Of a stretch of DNA of 64,000 nt, positions 51,859 through 61,812 are shown piece after piece. Numbering within the stretch: position 1 is the stretch's first letter; each line of letters begins with the position of its first letter. Origin of the DNA: Choristoneura fumiferana (taxonomy: Eukaryota; Arthropoda; Insecta; Lepidoptera; Tortricidae); the NCBI RefSeq assembly GCF_025370935.1, contig NC_133472.1:1474749-1538748 (forward strand), read 5' to 3'. Position numbers and translations under genes: made by a program. Below the pieces are notes generated by a model. That model was not told the DNA's origin. It saw only the letters and a program-made list of their open reading frames with translations, and did no database searches.

Positions 51859-52145
51859 ATACGTAAGAACAAGGGTCACCGACATAGCCAAACGAATTAG
51901 CTCGTTGAAGTGGCAATGGGCAGGCAATATAGCACGGAGAACAGATGGTCGCTGGGGCCGAAAAGTTCTCGAGTGGAGACCGCGGATCGGCAAGCGCAGC
52001 GTAGGACGTCCACCAACGATATGGACGGATGACCTGGTTAAAGTCGCGGGTTCACGGTGGATGCAAGCCGTTTCCAACCGAGCCAACTGGAGGTCTATGG
52101 GGGAGGCCTATGACCAACAGTGGACGTCCTATGGCTGATATGATG
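51855..52145 (+). pseudogene. RTE-type ORF2 C-terminal fragment with GAT-like tail
   Basis: Frame RTRVTDIAKRISSLKWQ, AGNIARRTDGRWGRKVLEW, GKRSVGRPPTIWTDDLVKVA, SRWMQAVSNRANWRS, GEAYDQQWTSYG, stop at about 52136-52138, then TGATATGATGA. The longest copy of the RTE C-terminus here; 5'-truncated. Confidence 0.9.
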
Positions 52146-52440
52146 AAAACTAATCTGAATACAGAAAAGTATAATCCGGAAAATGTGTAATCGTTTTTTT
52201 ATCACGCAAGTCACATGACGACATTATCCACTTGCATTATTATCGGCCGGGTAAATATTTTGCAACAAAAACGAACACACTAATTTGGCAATCTATTAGC
52301 TAATCGCTATTGTAATGGATTAATTAACTATATAATCGATACAAAGTAATAATTAGCAGGCATTCAGTTTTTTTTTTAATAATCTTACACGCTCAATTAC
52401 CCAAAATTATGCAATACGTCACCACAGCAATCATATAAAA

Positions 52441-52784
52441 CAGGGTTTCTCAAAGTGGGGGTTCGCGAAGACTGGCACGATGATTAAGATTGGTTTTTGC
52501 AGTCTTTTAGTATGTTTTAACTGCAAATTTGTTACTTATTTGTTGTTGTTTGTTTCAGTTTGTATTTTCGTGCGTTGGCAAGATGATTCTTACCTATATT
52601 TGTTACCCTTTATTGAAATAAATAATATACACTATATTATGATGATGTTTGAAATAAAAATAAACTTAGTTTCTCCAACAGTCAATTTTATTACTGTCTT
52701 TGAGGGGGGGGGGAGAGGTAGGGGTTCGCTGTCGTCTAGAAACTTTAACAGGGGTACGTGGAGTCTTACGTTTGAGAAACCCTG
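52441..52784. mobile_element. 344-bp hAT-type MITE, CAGGGTTTCTCAAA TIRs
   Basis: CAGGGTTTCTCAAAGTGGGGG at the left and ACGTTTGAGAAACCCTG at the right; ATATAAAA / ATATAAAT flanks give a 7/8 match 8-bp target duplication. CAGGG...CTCAAA termini and 8-bp duplications are typical of hAT elements. The 101-codon frame across it has no transposase motif. Confidence 0.88.
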
Positions 52785-52996
52785 ATATAAATGAACAGCA
52801 GCTAGTGTTTTACTTAGCTAGTACGCCGTTGCTTTAAGTGTTTACCGTGTTTACAAATAATAGTTATTTATGTGGCTGGTACATAATGAGAGGTATTAAA
52901 GTACGAGTGTGGTTTTATGAAACGAGCCGAAGGCGAGTTTAATAATAAGATCACACGAGTGTTTTAATGCCTAATTATGTATAGCCGCATACATAA

Positions 52997-53330
52997 CTTT
53001 ATCTACATGCATATCATAAGTTTTCTATAATATGTTCAGATATGGCCTGTATTTTGACTTTGACTTTGACTTTGGTTTTGACTTTGACTTTGACTGACTT
53101 TGACTGAATAATAATTATTATCTACATGCATGTCATAAGTTTTCTACAAGATGTACAGATATGCATTGTTAAAAAAAGTATTACCGATACTTTAATGTAA
53201 ACATTAAGATGCACTGTACTTTAATGTGAACATTAAGATGCACCCGCAGATACCAGGTTTCTTAATAAAGGCCATTTGATAGTCGTTTCTGAACATATAA
53301 TAGGGAAGTTATGATATGCATGTAGATGAA
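52997..53330. mobile_element. TIR element TATCTACATGCATATCATAA with internal duplication and (GACTTT)n
   Basis: TTATCTACATGCATATCATAAG at 52999 recurs directly at 53116 and inverted at 53308-53329. A GACTTT microsatellite (53053-53105) lies between the first two copies, and a 29-bp tandem pair ACTTTAATGT(A/G)AACATTAAGATGCAC at 53190-53243. Confidence 0.65.
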
Positions 53331-53707
53331 AAATATAAAATAATCTATATGAAAACTAATTGCATACCTATTTCCAAATGCATCAACTTTTTTCGCAAAA
53401 TGGTTGTAGCAAACTCCTTGGAGTTTTGTACTTTTTGTTGTATTTTTTGTAAAGTTCTCTTTTTGTATATTTTTCTTTTATGATACTTGTCATTATTGCA
53501 TTGTGCTGTGTGGGTGTGTTTTCAAGTATATCTCAATTTTACCATATTATTTCTTCGTTTGCTTTTAGTTATTTATTACAGTCCACTCCATACGTTTCAT
53601 GGTTTTCTTAAGGCTTTCAGTCAAATCTAATTTATAAAAATACCATTAATCAATACTTTAATACCAGATGGTATGGTGGTATGGATGGTGGCTTAGCCCA
53701 TCTATAG

Positions 53708-54275
53708 TTATCCATACTAATATTATAAATGCGAAAGTGTGTGTTGTATGTTTGTCCGTCTTTCATGTCGAAACTGAACAACGGATCGACGCGATATTTG
53801 GCATAGTGATAGTTTATGGGCCAGAGAGTGAAATAGGCTACTTAGGCACTTGTCTCACCGCCAGCGAGAAAACGATTGGCTATCAACTATTTTCTCGCTC
53901 AAGAAACGAACAAAAGATATAAGATCCTGTGTGAGTAAAAGAGACACATATATTAATAGTTGATCGCTGGCTGTTCACACTGTCGGCGAGAACTCGCTCT
54001 TACATCTTTTGTCGCAGCGACAAGAGCTATAAAACTCGCTGAGCTATAGACACTCGCTCAGCGATGTCAGCTTGGCGGCTGCCTCGCACGAGCGAGTCGA
54101 GTGGAGCGAGTAATCGCCCGTCGCACGCGAACACTCGCTTACAGCTGAGCGACAAAACTACACTCGCTTCTCGCTGCTCGCCCACTCGTTTCTTGTTACT
54201 CGCTCTACTCGTTTCTAGTTACTCGCTCATCGTCCGCGGTGGGACAAGTGCCTTATTATCCCGGAAAAAGCTTTC
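53708..54275 (+). mobile_element. Helitron-like element split by the GGCACTTGTC MITE
   Basis: TATCCATACTAATATTATAAATGCGAAAG...GTTTATGGGCCAGAGAGTG...AGGCTACTTA, then after the MITE ATTATCCCGGAAAAAGC. Truncated beyond that point: no 3' CTAG hairpin. Confidence 0.8.
53845..54252. mobile_element. 408-bp MITE, GGCACTTGTC TIRs, TTA target duplication
   Basis: Second copy of the 43369-43769 family, same orientation; TTA duplicated at 53842-53844 and 54253-54255. The insertion site inside a Helitron gives an independent definition of the element ends. Confidence 0.9.
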
Positions 54276-54529
54276 ATGTATATAAACTAAGTGACGCCAC
54301 CGATATATATTTCGTATCAGTAAAACCAAATACGGCAATAAAATTAATTAAATCATTTAATTGCGTGCGATAAAACGGCTATAATGGTCACGTGGGTTAC
54401 TGAGTTGAGTCATAACATTACTGTTAAACCCACAACCTAACAGCGCAGGATAAAAGTAGTACTGAGTACAGAACAATTTCTAATGGCTGGCCTATTATAA
54501 TTTCCACTAATAGCATCAAAATAAATCCG

Positions 54530-54710
54530 GAATCATCCCAGCCTATACCTATACGTCCCACTGCTGGGCACAGGCCTCCTATCAGTGTGAGAGGGCTTGG
54601 GAACTTCACACACACACACACACACACACACACCAATGAATTGCTTCGCAGGTTGTGCAGGTTTCCTCACGATGTTTTCCTTCACCGTAAACCAATAAAG
54701 TATAAGCCTT
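54530..54710 (-). mobile_element. SINE family 2, with (CA)n expansion
   Basis: ATCCCAGCCTATACCTATACGTCCCACTGCTGGGCACAGG...GAGAGGGCTTGGGAACTTCACACACACACA...ATGAATTGCTTCGCAGG...CTTCACCGTAAA. A (CA)n microsatellite of about 26 bp has grown inside the element. 5' head absent. Confidence 0.8.
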
Positions 54711-54817
54711 CACCGTAAAGTATAAGCAATAAACACTTGTGCTATTATCTATCTATTCTGTAACGCATATGGACTGAAGGCCCTTTTTGGTGACCTGGCT
54801 GGCGTGACACGCCGTAA

Positions 54818-55078
54818 CGACCAGATGGCCTAGTGGTTAGAGAACCTGACTACGAAGCTTGAGGTCCCGGGTTCGATTCCCGTGTCGGGGCAGATATTTG
54901 CATGAAAAATACGAATGTTTGTTCTCGGGTCTTGGGTGTTTAATATGTATTTAAGTATGTATCTATCTATATAGTTATATTTATCCGTTGCTTAGTACCC
55001 ATAACACAAGCTTTGCTAAGCTTACTTTGGGACTAGGTCAATTGGTGTGAATTGTCCCGTGATATTAAAAAAAAAAAC
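54818..55078 (+). mobile_element. tRNA-derived SINE family 1 (full length)
   Basis: AACGACCAGATGGCCTAGTGG...GGTTCGATTCCCGTGTCGG...GTCCCGTGATATT then A-rich tail. Nearly identical to 32319-32582. Confidence 0.9.
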
Positions 55079-55107
55079 TTGGTTTTATTGTTAGTTTCAG
55101 TGTTTTA

Positions 55108-55248
55108 GGGGCTGTTTCATCATCCATTGATTAGCGTTAACGGACGGTTAAATGCGATGCCGTCTCCGTCCATCCGAACAAAACAAATAGAGACGGCATC
55201 ACATCTAACCGCCAGTTAACACTAATCAATGGATGGTGAAACAGCCCC
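55108..55248. mobile_element. 141-bp palindromic MITE, GGGGCTGTTTCA TIRs, TTA target duplication
   Basis: GGGGCTGTTTCATCATCCATTGATTAG...GTTAACGG at the left, inverted to CCGCCAGTTAAC...CTAATCAATGGATGGTGAAACAGCCCC. TTA flanks both ends. The core GATGCCGTCTC...GAGACGGCATC is shared with 4626-4670. The target size suggests PIF/Harbinger. Confidence 0.9.
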
Positions 55249-55299
55249 TTAGTCTTATTATTGTAAGGTGGTGGTCTGGTGGTACTGATGGAACAAATT

Positions 55300-55440
55300 A
55301 ATCTCTCTTTCTCTCTTTCAGCAGGGCATAAGCGAGCAGAGCGGCGCGGCTGATGTGCTGCCTTGTAACCATTCTGCGGAGATCGTCCACCAGTCGTCCA
55401 ATGATACCCGCCCCAGCGCCCGCTGATCGAAGATCGAGTT
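55300..55440. other. Exon-like GC-rich stretch, either strand possible
   Basis: On the plus strand TCTCTCTTTCTCTCTTTCAG ends at 55321, a textbook 3' splice site, and is followed by QGISEQSGAADVLPCNHSA... to a TGA (34 codons). On the minus strand a 53-codon frame starts MSSREELDLRSAGAGAGIIG and includes RLVDDLRRMVTRQHISRAAL; its last KERKRD residues come from the pyrimidine tract. Only one can be right. The following sequence (GAAGACATTTATATCTAAAGG) is already LINE-like, so this could instead be the ORF2 end of that LINE. Confidence 0.4.
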
Positions 55441-55444
55441 CCTC

Positions 55445-55985
55445 TCTCGAAGACATTTATATCTAAAGGTAGGCGTCCACTTATCCGCATCGTACACTTC
55501 GGACGTATCGGATTCGTTGCTTTGTATATAAATGTGCGATGCTTACGATGCGGACAGGTGGACGCACTTATATGAGTTTCTATACAAAGAATACTACGAT
55601 CCGTTGCGTGCGAGCGATGCGTCCGATGCGTACGATACCGACAAGTGGACGTTTACCTTTTGGCGTATTATAAAGTTAATGATTATATCATGGACAGGGA
55701 TATATTGAAATAATTACGATCCGCATTAGTGATCCCTTCAAATAGCGAACCTACTGTGTTAAAAATAAAGTTGTGTAAAATACTTGTGATGTATATCATT
55801 TAATAATATTGTATATCTGTTTAAAAAAATATATACCTCGTTGAGTTTCTTGCCGGATTCTTCTCAACAGAGGTTTTTCCGAACCGGTGGTAGATTTTTT
55901 TTGACATTCATAAGTGCTTGTTATAGCCTAAATTTAATTAAGATATTTTGAATTTGACTTTGAATTTGACTTTGACTATTGAATA
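55445..55985 (+). mobile_element. Non-LTR retrotransposon 3' end, (GACTTT)n-tailed, split by a MITE
   Basis: 55445-55469 and 55660-55985 together match 25600-25919: ATATCTAAA / GGCGTATTATAAAG, CATGGACAGGGATAT, GATCCCTTCAAATAGCG, CTTGCCGGATTCTTCTC, then a (TTTGAC)n-like tail. Confidence 0.82.
55470..55659. mobile_element. 190-bp MITE, AGGTAGGCGTCCACTTATCCGC TIRs
   Basis: Inverted copy of 31746-31925, inserted in the LINE between ATCTAAA and GGCGTATT. Ends AAGGTAGGCGTCCACTT and AAGTGGACGTTTACCTTT. Confidence 0.82.
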
Positions 55986-56149
55986 ATATTAGCGTCAGCG
56001 AGACGGCATGAAACAAAGTTCGAATTTAGCACTTCACTTCCAACCCCTTCTTCCGTGGGATTAATTCTGATGTGACCCCGCCCCGCCCACCAAATCACTG
56101 TGCATCTTCTGTAAACACAGTGCAGGCTGGTTGACTCATCAAGTAACTA

Positions 56150-56755
56150 GTAGAAGATCCAAACATGAAAAAATCTGCACCGGTCTGACAATAGAATGAA
56201 ATGTATTATATAATAAATTTGGTATATTAGAAATGGTTTGGCTAAAAAATCCTGGACAGGCTATTTTTTTTAATATTTTTTATTAATTTTTAATTAAATG
56301 CACTATCTGTTCTACTATCTGGACGCTGTTTTGCAATAATGTGTTAACTCTGATTAATTCTGCAATACAACGTCAAACCTTAGAAAAAAAAATTAACATT
56401 TGATTGCAAAATGACAGTGAGTTGACTCAGTAAGTATTGCAAAACAGAGTACATCTAATCAAGTGAAAGTAACTGACATTGACATAAATGTCTAAGTTTA
56501 TACCTAACAACCCAGTAGTTCCTCCAAAAACCCCACGTCTCCTTAAGTTCTATAGATTTTATACTTTAAGTCAATATAAAATTTTCTTATTATCTCGAAG
56601 ATACAACAAAAAATTATGAAATCAATTAAAAAAAAAATTAAATATATCCTGTCCAGGATTTTTTTAGCACACCAATTTCTAATATATTTTCTAATACGAA
56701 ATTCATTATCAGACCGGTGCAGATTTTTTCAAGTTCGGATCTTAGACCAAACGTC
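56150..56755. mobile_element. ~600-bp foldback with nested palindrome
   Basis: GATCCAAACATGAAAAAATCTGCACCGGTCTGA...AAAAAATCCTGGACAGG is inverted at 56637-56750. A second palindrome at 56325-56460 (GCTGTTTTGCAATAATGTG / TAAGTATTGCAAAACAGAG) sits in the loop. Confidence 0.78.
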
Positions 56756-56935
56756 AAGTTGCAGATGTCTGTTGCGCCACTCATCGGTTGTTGACGTGTC
56801 GTGGGAGCTTTTGCGCATCCCACACTGACAAATTGCTGTAAAGACCATTAATAGTCGTATACCATACTTTGTGTATACAGTAGTGGCGTGGCATCAGATA
56901 TTTCCGTGGTAAATCCAAAGCAATGATCGCTTAAA

Positions 56936-57148
56936 TCCTTACTTTATTAATATTCTAAATGCGAAAGTAACTCTATCTGTCTGTCTGTTACGCTTTTACG
57001 TCGAAACCACTCAACCGATTTTGATGAAATTTGGTATATAGGTAGTTTGAACCCCAAGGATCAACATAGGATACCTTTTATTCCGGTAGAGGGCGCCACC
57101 GCGCGATAACCTAGCTCCACGCTTACGTAGTCGCGGGCATAAGCTAGT
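56936..57148 (+). mobile_element. Helitron-like element, second subfamily
   Basis: ATCCTTACTTTATTAATATTCTAAATGCGAAAG...CGTCGAAACCACTCAACCG...GATGAAATTTGG...CCTTTTATTCCGG...GCGATAACCTAGC...GTCGCGGGCATAAGCTAG followed by T. Ends typical of Helitrons; non-coding. Confidence 0.75.
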
Positions 57149-57178
57149 ATAAAATATTTAATTCGTATAGAATCAGCC

Positions 57179-57401
57179 ATCCATACTAATATTATCAATG
57201 CGAAAGTGTGTGTGTTTGAGTGTATGTTTGTCCATCTTTCACGCCGTAACGGAGCGACGGATCGACATGATTTCTGGCATAGAGATAGTTTATGGGCCCG
57301 AGAGTAACATAGGCTACTTTTTATCCCGGAAAAATGCAGTTCCCGAGGGAACAGCGCGCGATAACCGAATACCACGCGGGCGGAGCCGCGCGCAAAAGCT
57401 A
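57179..57401 (+). mobile_element. Helitron-like element (Lep1-like), nearly complete
   Basis: ATCCATACTAATATTATCAATGCGAAAG...GCCGTAACGGAGCGACGG...GCATAGAGATAGTTTATGGG...TTTTTATCCCGG...GGCGGAGCCGCGCGCAAAAGCTAT. The expected CTAG is mutated to CTAT. The frames at 57061-57498 and 57198-57437 are shadows. Confidence 0.8.
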
Positions 57402-58218
57402 TATAAATTCTGTATGCCTTGTTGTTCCATTTTGTAAATAATGGACAAGCCGATGGGAATAGAGTTCTATGGATGCTTTGCCAATGGTATACAGTCAATC
57501 AAAATAGAACGACACCGAAGGGACAGCAATATTCGGTCAGTAAAGACGGTTCATCGTTATAACCACTGTTATTTTGATACATGAGATCGTGTTGTGACTT
57601 CTTTGTTGGTTATTCCATCCGATATGTTGTTATAAATGATGTCGTTATAAACGGGTTTGGCTTATCTCTAAGCAGCGGACACTAAACATCAACATGGAAT
57701 GAAATGTCCGACTTTGGAGTCTATTATTATTGTTATAGTAGATTTTTTGTTTATTTTCTTTTTAATACAAGTTTCCGCTGACTATACTCGCCGTCCGTGT
57801 CGCTCTCTCAGTGGGTTTCATAAAAAAAAGACAGACCAACTACGAACTCCAGACGCATCACTGAGGGCCGGGAGACAAAGGGAAACCACCAAGTACACTA
57901 TTTTCCCAAGAAAGTGGAGGTTCACTGCTGATCCTCACGGCCACGCATGACAGCGACTTAGAAAACATACTTCCATCGTCATCCGCCGTACATTATGTTT
58001 GCCAAATTTGAAGTCAATCCGACCACCGGAAATGGGCTAAAATAAACTAGCAAGATTTGACCCAGCAGACAGGGCAAATTATGCCCTGTTCACATTGTTC
58101 CAGTAAAATCGTGCCAGTGCCGATACATTGCGGGATCATAATCCAAACGAGTACACAAGATCGATCGAGCACCGCAGTGTCTTGCTACTGGAGCGGTTTG
58201 GTTTGTTTTGGTATGCTT
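57402..58218. other. No recognised gene; open frame at 57699-57950 of unclear status
   Basis: The plus frame has a hydrophobic start (IIIVIVDFLFIFFLIQVSA, signal-anchor-like) and then a basic, S/T-rich tail to GRQRETTKYTIFPRKW...PHGHA. AT-rich codons precede a GC-balanced second half, so the fusion may be fortuitous. No family recognised. Confidence 0.3.
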
Positions 58219-59003
58219 GTAATACTGCCCTCCTGAGCCAAAAGGCACCTTTTGAAAAAAACCACTTGAATTATTAATACTATTGTGTAGCTTAAGACAT
58301 TCTGCATCACATAACTCAAAAGTGTGTTTTAGGGTTCCGGAGCCAAAATGGCAAAAACGGAACCATAGTTTCGCCATGTCTGTCTGTCCGTCCGTCCGCG
58401 GCTTTGCTCAGGGACTATTAATGCTAGAAATAGCCGTTATTTTGCACGAATGTAAACTATGCCGATAAAATGGTACAATAAAAGAAATAAAAATTTAGGT
58501 TACCTCCCATAGACGTAAAGTGGGGGTGTTTTTTTTCTCTCATCCAACCCTATTGTGTGGAACATCGTTGGATAAGTCTTTAAAAACCATTCGGGGTTTG
58601 CTAGGACGATTTTTCGAGTCATTGATTTTTTTGCGAAATATTCAACTTCAAAGTGCAAATTTTCATTAAAATCCAGCGCCCCCCCCCCTCTAAAATCTAA
58701 ACCGGTGGGTAGAAAAGTTTGAAAAAATTCAGGATGGTAGTAAGTATATCAAACTTACAAGGAAAACTATAACGGCTAAGTTTTCTTGAGAACTATTAGT
58801 AGGTTTACTCTTAAATAGCAGCCTAAGGTATAAAATAAACCTAAACTTGGAAGATTCGTATAAAATACGAAATCCTTAGAAAAATATTATCTATATTTTT
58901 CGTAATGGCAACGGATCCCTATTTTGGGCGTGTCCGACACGCTCTTGGCTGGTTTTTTATTTTTACGAGGTAGCGCCTTTTGGCTTAGGAGGGCAGAATA
59001 TAC
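58219..59003. repeat. Inverted repeat flanking a dispersed-repeat copy
   Basis: GTAATACTGCCCTCCTGAGCCAAAAGGC at 58219-58250 is inverted at 58968-59003. The CCGGCCAAGAGCGTG-family copy occupies most of the space between, implying insertion in, or capture by, a foldback. Confidence 0.6.
58329..58957 (-). repeat. Dispersed lepidopteran repeat, CCGGCCAAGAGCGTGTCGG family, copy 2
   Basis: AGGGTTCCGGAGCC...GACAGAC complement...GTGTCCGACACGCTCTTGGC: reverse-complement counterpart of 3043-3653, with matching internal blocks (TTGCGAAATATTCAACTT, AAATTCAGGATGGTAG). Confidence 0.75.
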
Positions 59004-60586
59004 ATCCGCGCATACGGTTACTGAATCGCAACGATCTATAAATCCGTACGAACGGACCGCAGACCGGTCATAGTGAAAGTGGAAATGCGACGATCGCAAT
59101 TTCCCAGGAAACCACATTTCACTGTACGCGGAGTCGCCGCTCGCCGATGGTTTTCCGCGTCGGCCTTGTAAGGAGATGCACCGGATCTCTGTTCGATTTG
59201 AAACCATGTTGATTGTCCTGCCACCGAGCGGCATTGCAGCGAGGAGAGTAAGATGGCCGGAGATATTAATAAGCACGTGCGATATCACATACGATAGACA
59301 GAACCCCCCCCAACAAACCCCGTCCAGGGGCGAGTACACTATATAGTCGCGTGTGTGACCGGGGGTCCTATCCCGAATCGGTCTTTTGAGTAGGGAGCGC
59401 AAAAGTCACTGTGATGCTACTTAAATGATCCATAAACGATGTCAAGGCCTATTATTATTATAAGACAGAAAAAAAAGTTGTTCAGACTTAGCTTAGGTTG
59501 GTTCTGATAAAAGAGTATTTTTTTAAAAACATAAAACTGCATAAAACATCCAAATTTTCTTGACGTCAGGAAAACGTCACGAAATCTCGTGAGGAACAAA
59601 TCGTTATTTTGTAACTACATCGAAACTTTCTATTGGAACCAACAACAAAGATTATATGACTTTTTATCACATTTACCAAAAGGTGTTATATATATTTAAA
59701 CACAATATTACTTATTTTTTGTCTTGAAATAGCGTCAGGAAATATACATAGTTTATTATAAGTGGACAACTGAAAATGGACATCTTTTTGTGAAATACAG
59801 AAATAGTCATAGAGCTCCTTCATATCAATTTCAAGTTTCTATGAAAACCCAGGGGTTTATCCAGAGTCGTTCTAAAGTTATGGTGTGACAATGGAAAATA
59901 CGGATTACTTTTTATACCTATAAGTTACAATACTATCAGTGTTTTCTATTACAAACGTTATGTTGTTGAATATCGGATAACTCTCCAATAATCTCGTTAA
60001 TTTCCAACCCTACAAAAAATATAAAAGTATACCCCGACGTTTTACTTTATGAAGTTTTTCTGTTGAATAACAAATCTGCAGCGTTTCAACTCAAACCGCC
60101 TTATTCACTGGCTGGCCTTATGCATTCGACCTTGTGCTTTCAGACGAGGAAAAAAAACGATTCGTGAAATTGCCGTCTTTAGACTAAGTGGCTTATTACG
60201 AGAAACTAAAAAAAAAACTTCCATTTGTCTCTAATTGCAGTTTCTTAAAGATTTCTTAAGGAGTCCGGCTTAATGAAGCGTGAACATCTGCATCTTTGTT
60301 GTATAAATAAGTTTTTGTCGAAAATGTTATTTTTAATACAAGCTTTTGTTGCTGACTGTACTTTTTATTGACTGTACTTGCGTTTTTATCTAAATTACGT
60401 CGATTCTAGGGTAGGCAGTTGCCAATTGAAGCACTAGCCCTGCTGCCTACTCAACGCACGGCATAGAATAGTAGAGACGTTGAAACTTTATCTACCGTTC
60501 AGAATCCCACTTGGAAGTAACTGAGCGCCAGGAGAGTATTAAAGTACCTGGGCGACCGAGCCTTGCCCGGGCTAAAACTCGATAAA
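59004..60586. other. No recognised gene
   Basis: The minus frame 58887-59402 (171 codons) starts in unique GC-balanced sequence but runs into the dispersed repeat, so it is not a coherent gene. The rest is AT-rich. 60335-60395 (AATACAAGCTTTTGTTGCTGACTG...GACTGTACTTG) repeats 12228-12278 and part of 20140-20182. Confidence 0.35.
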
Positions 60587-60838
60587 TGGCCCAATCCACT
60601 ATTTTACCGACACTTCGGGCGTCTCCTGCGTTCCCAAAATTGTCTCTGGCGTTACCAAAAAAATCGTACTTTCAACAAGTTATTTCACGGTTTAATAGGT
60701 TGAACTTACGTAGGATGGCATGTATTCATGTACACCATCTATTAAATTACAGAAAACATGTTTACTTACAAAAATCTGCAATTGTTTGAAAAATGTCGCA
60801 GACAGATTAGTGTCGGTAAAAAAGTTGATCGGCCCAAA
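60587..60838. mobile_element. 252-bp MITE, GGCCCAATCAAC TIRs (inverted copy)
   Basis: GGCCCAATCCACTATTTTACCGACAC at the left; GTGTCGGTAAAAAAGTTGATCGGCCC at the right. Reverse-complement of 26551-26782 with the same interior. Confidence 0.82.
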
Positions 60839-60963
60839 TAAGCGTTTTTCCTATCCAAGAAATAAGACCATGTTAGATCGACTTGTCATCCCCGAAAACC
60901 CCCACATACCAAATTTCATCAAAATCGTTGGAGCCGTTTCCGAGTTTCTGATTGTATTTTAAT

Positions 60964-61167
60964 ACTAGCTATCTAGCTAGTTTATCGCTATCCCGCGGGA
61001 ACTCTGCAATTTTTGGGATAAAATCTATCCTATGTCCTTCCCCGGGACTCAAACTATCTGTATACCGAATTTCTTCTAAATCTGTTCAGCGGTTTAGACG
61101 TGATTGAGTAACAAACATCTAAACATCCAAACATCTTCACAAACTTTCACATTTATAATATTAGTAA
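60964..61167 (-). mobile_element. Helitron-like element, third subfamily
   Basis: CTAGCTAGTTTATCGCTATCCCGCGGG...GATAAAATCTATCCTATGTCCTTCCCCGGG...TTCAGCGGTTTAGACGTG...ACTTTCACATTTATAATATTAGTAAGA, read in minus orientation. Confidence 0.72.
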
Positions 61168-61180
61168 GATATATACAAGA

Positions 61181-61358
61181 ACTAGCTTTTGCCCGCGGCT
61201 TCGCCCGCATGCAATTCGGTTATCGCGCGCTGTTCCCTCGGGAACTGTGCATTTTTTCGGGATAAAAAGTAGCCTATGTCACTCTCTGGCACATATCTCT
61301 ATGCCAAAATCACGTCGATCCGACGCTCCGTTTTCGACGTGAAAGACGACAAACATAC
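61181..61358 (-). mobile_element. Helitron-like (Lep1-like) element truncated by the N gap
   Basis: AACTAGCTTTTGCCCGCGGCTTCGCCCGC...GTTCCCTCGGGAACTGTG...AGTAGCCTATGTCACTCTCTGG...GACAAACATAC then N. The part expected to end in TATTAGTATGGA is missing at the gap. Confidence 0.78.
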
Positions 61359-61458
61359 NNNNNNNNNNNNNNNNNNNNNNNNNNNNNNNNNNNNNNNNNN
61401 NNNNNNNNNNNNNNNNNNNNNNNNNNNNNNNNNNNNNNNNNNNNNNNNNNNNNNNNNN
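61359..61458. other. Assembly gap of exactly 100 N
   Basis: One hundred N, the usual placeholder for a gap of unknown size. Any frame reported across it is meaningless. Sequence left and right are both repeats, and the right side is a duplicate of 39530 onward. Confidence 1.
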
Positions 61459-61532
61459 GCACGTACTCTTACGCTATGGCAGATTTTAATGGAAGCGACT
61501 GTATTTCTAATGAGAACGAGCGGAGTTTTGCA

Positions 61533-61812
61533 GGTGGTAGGACCTTGTGCAAGGTCCACCCGGATTGCTACCACCATCTTGGTCGCTAATCCTGCCGTGA
61601 AGCAGCAGTGCTTGCACTGTTGTGTTTCGGCGTGGAGAGTAAGACAGCCGGTGAAATTACTGGCACTTGAGGTATCCCATCTTAGGCCTCTAGGTGGCAA
61701 CGCATCTGCAATCCCCCTGGTGTTGCAGATGTCTATGGGCGGTGGTGATCTCTTACTATCAGGAGACCCACTTGCTCGTTTGCCATCCAGTCAAATAAAA
61801 AAAAAAAGTCTC
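61533..61812 (+). mobile_element. Poly(A)-tailed retroelement (GCAGATGCGTTGCCA family), copy 2
   Basis: TTTGCAGGTGGTAGGACCTTGTGCAAGG...CAGATGTCTATGGGCGG...TTGCCATCCAGTCAAATAAAAAAAAAAA; AGT on both sides. Orientation opposite to copy 1 within the duplicated segment. Confidence 0.8.

Noticed and set aside
51709..52086. 125-codon minus-strand frame
   Set aside because: It reads antisense through the junction of an RTE fragment and a SINE fragment.
52480..52785. 101-codon plus-strand frame inside the hAT-type MITE
   Set aside because: It ends in the translated right TIR and a poly(G)-rich run, with no hAT dimerisation motif. The element is too short to be autonomous.
58887..59402. 171-codon minus-strand frame
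   Set aside because: It runs from unique DNA into the terminal part of a dispersed repeat (CCAAGAGCGTGTCGG family), so no single protein is encoded.
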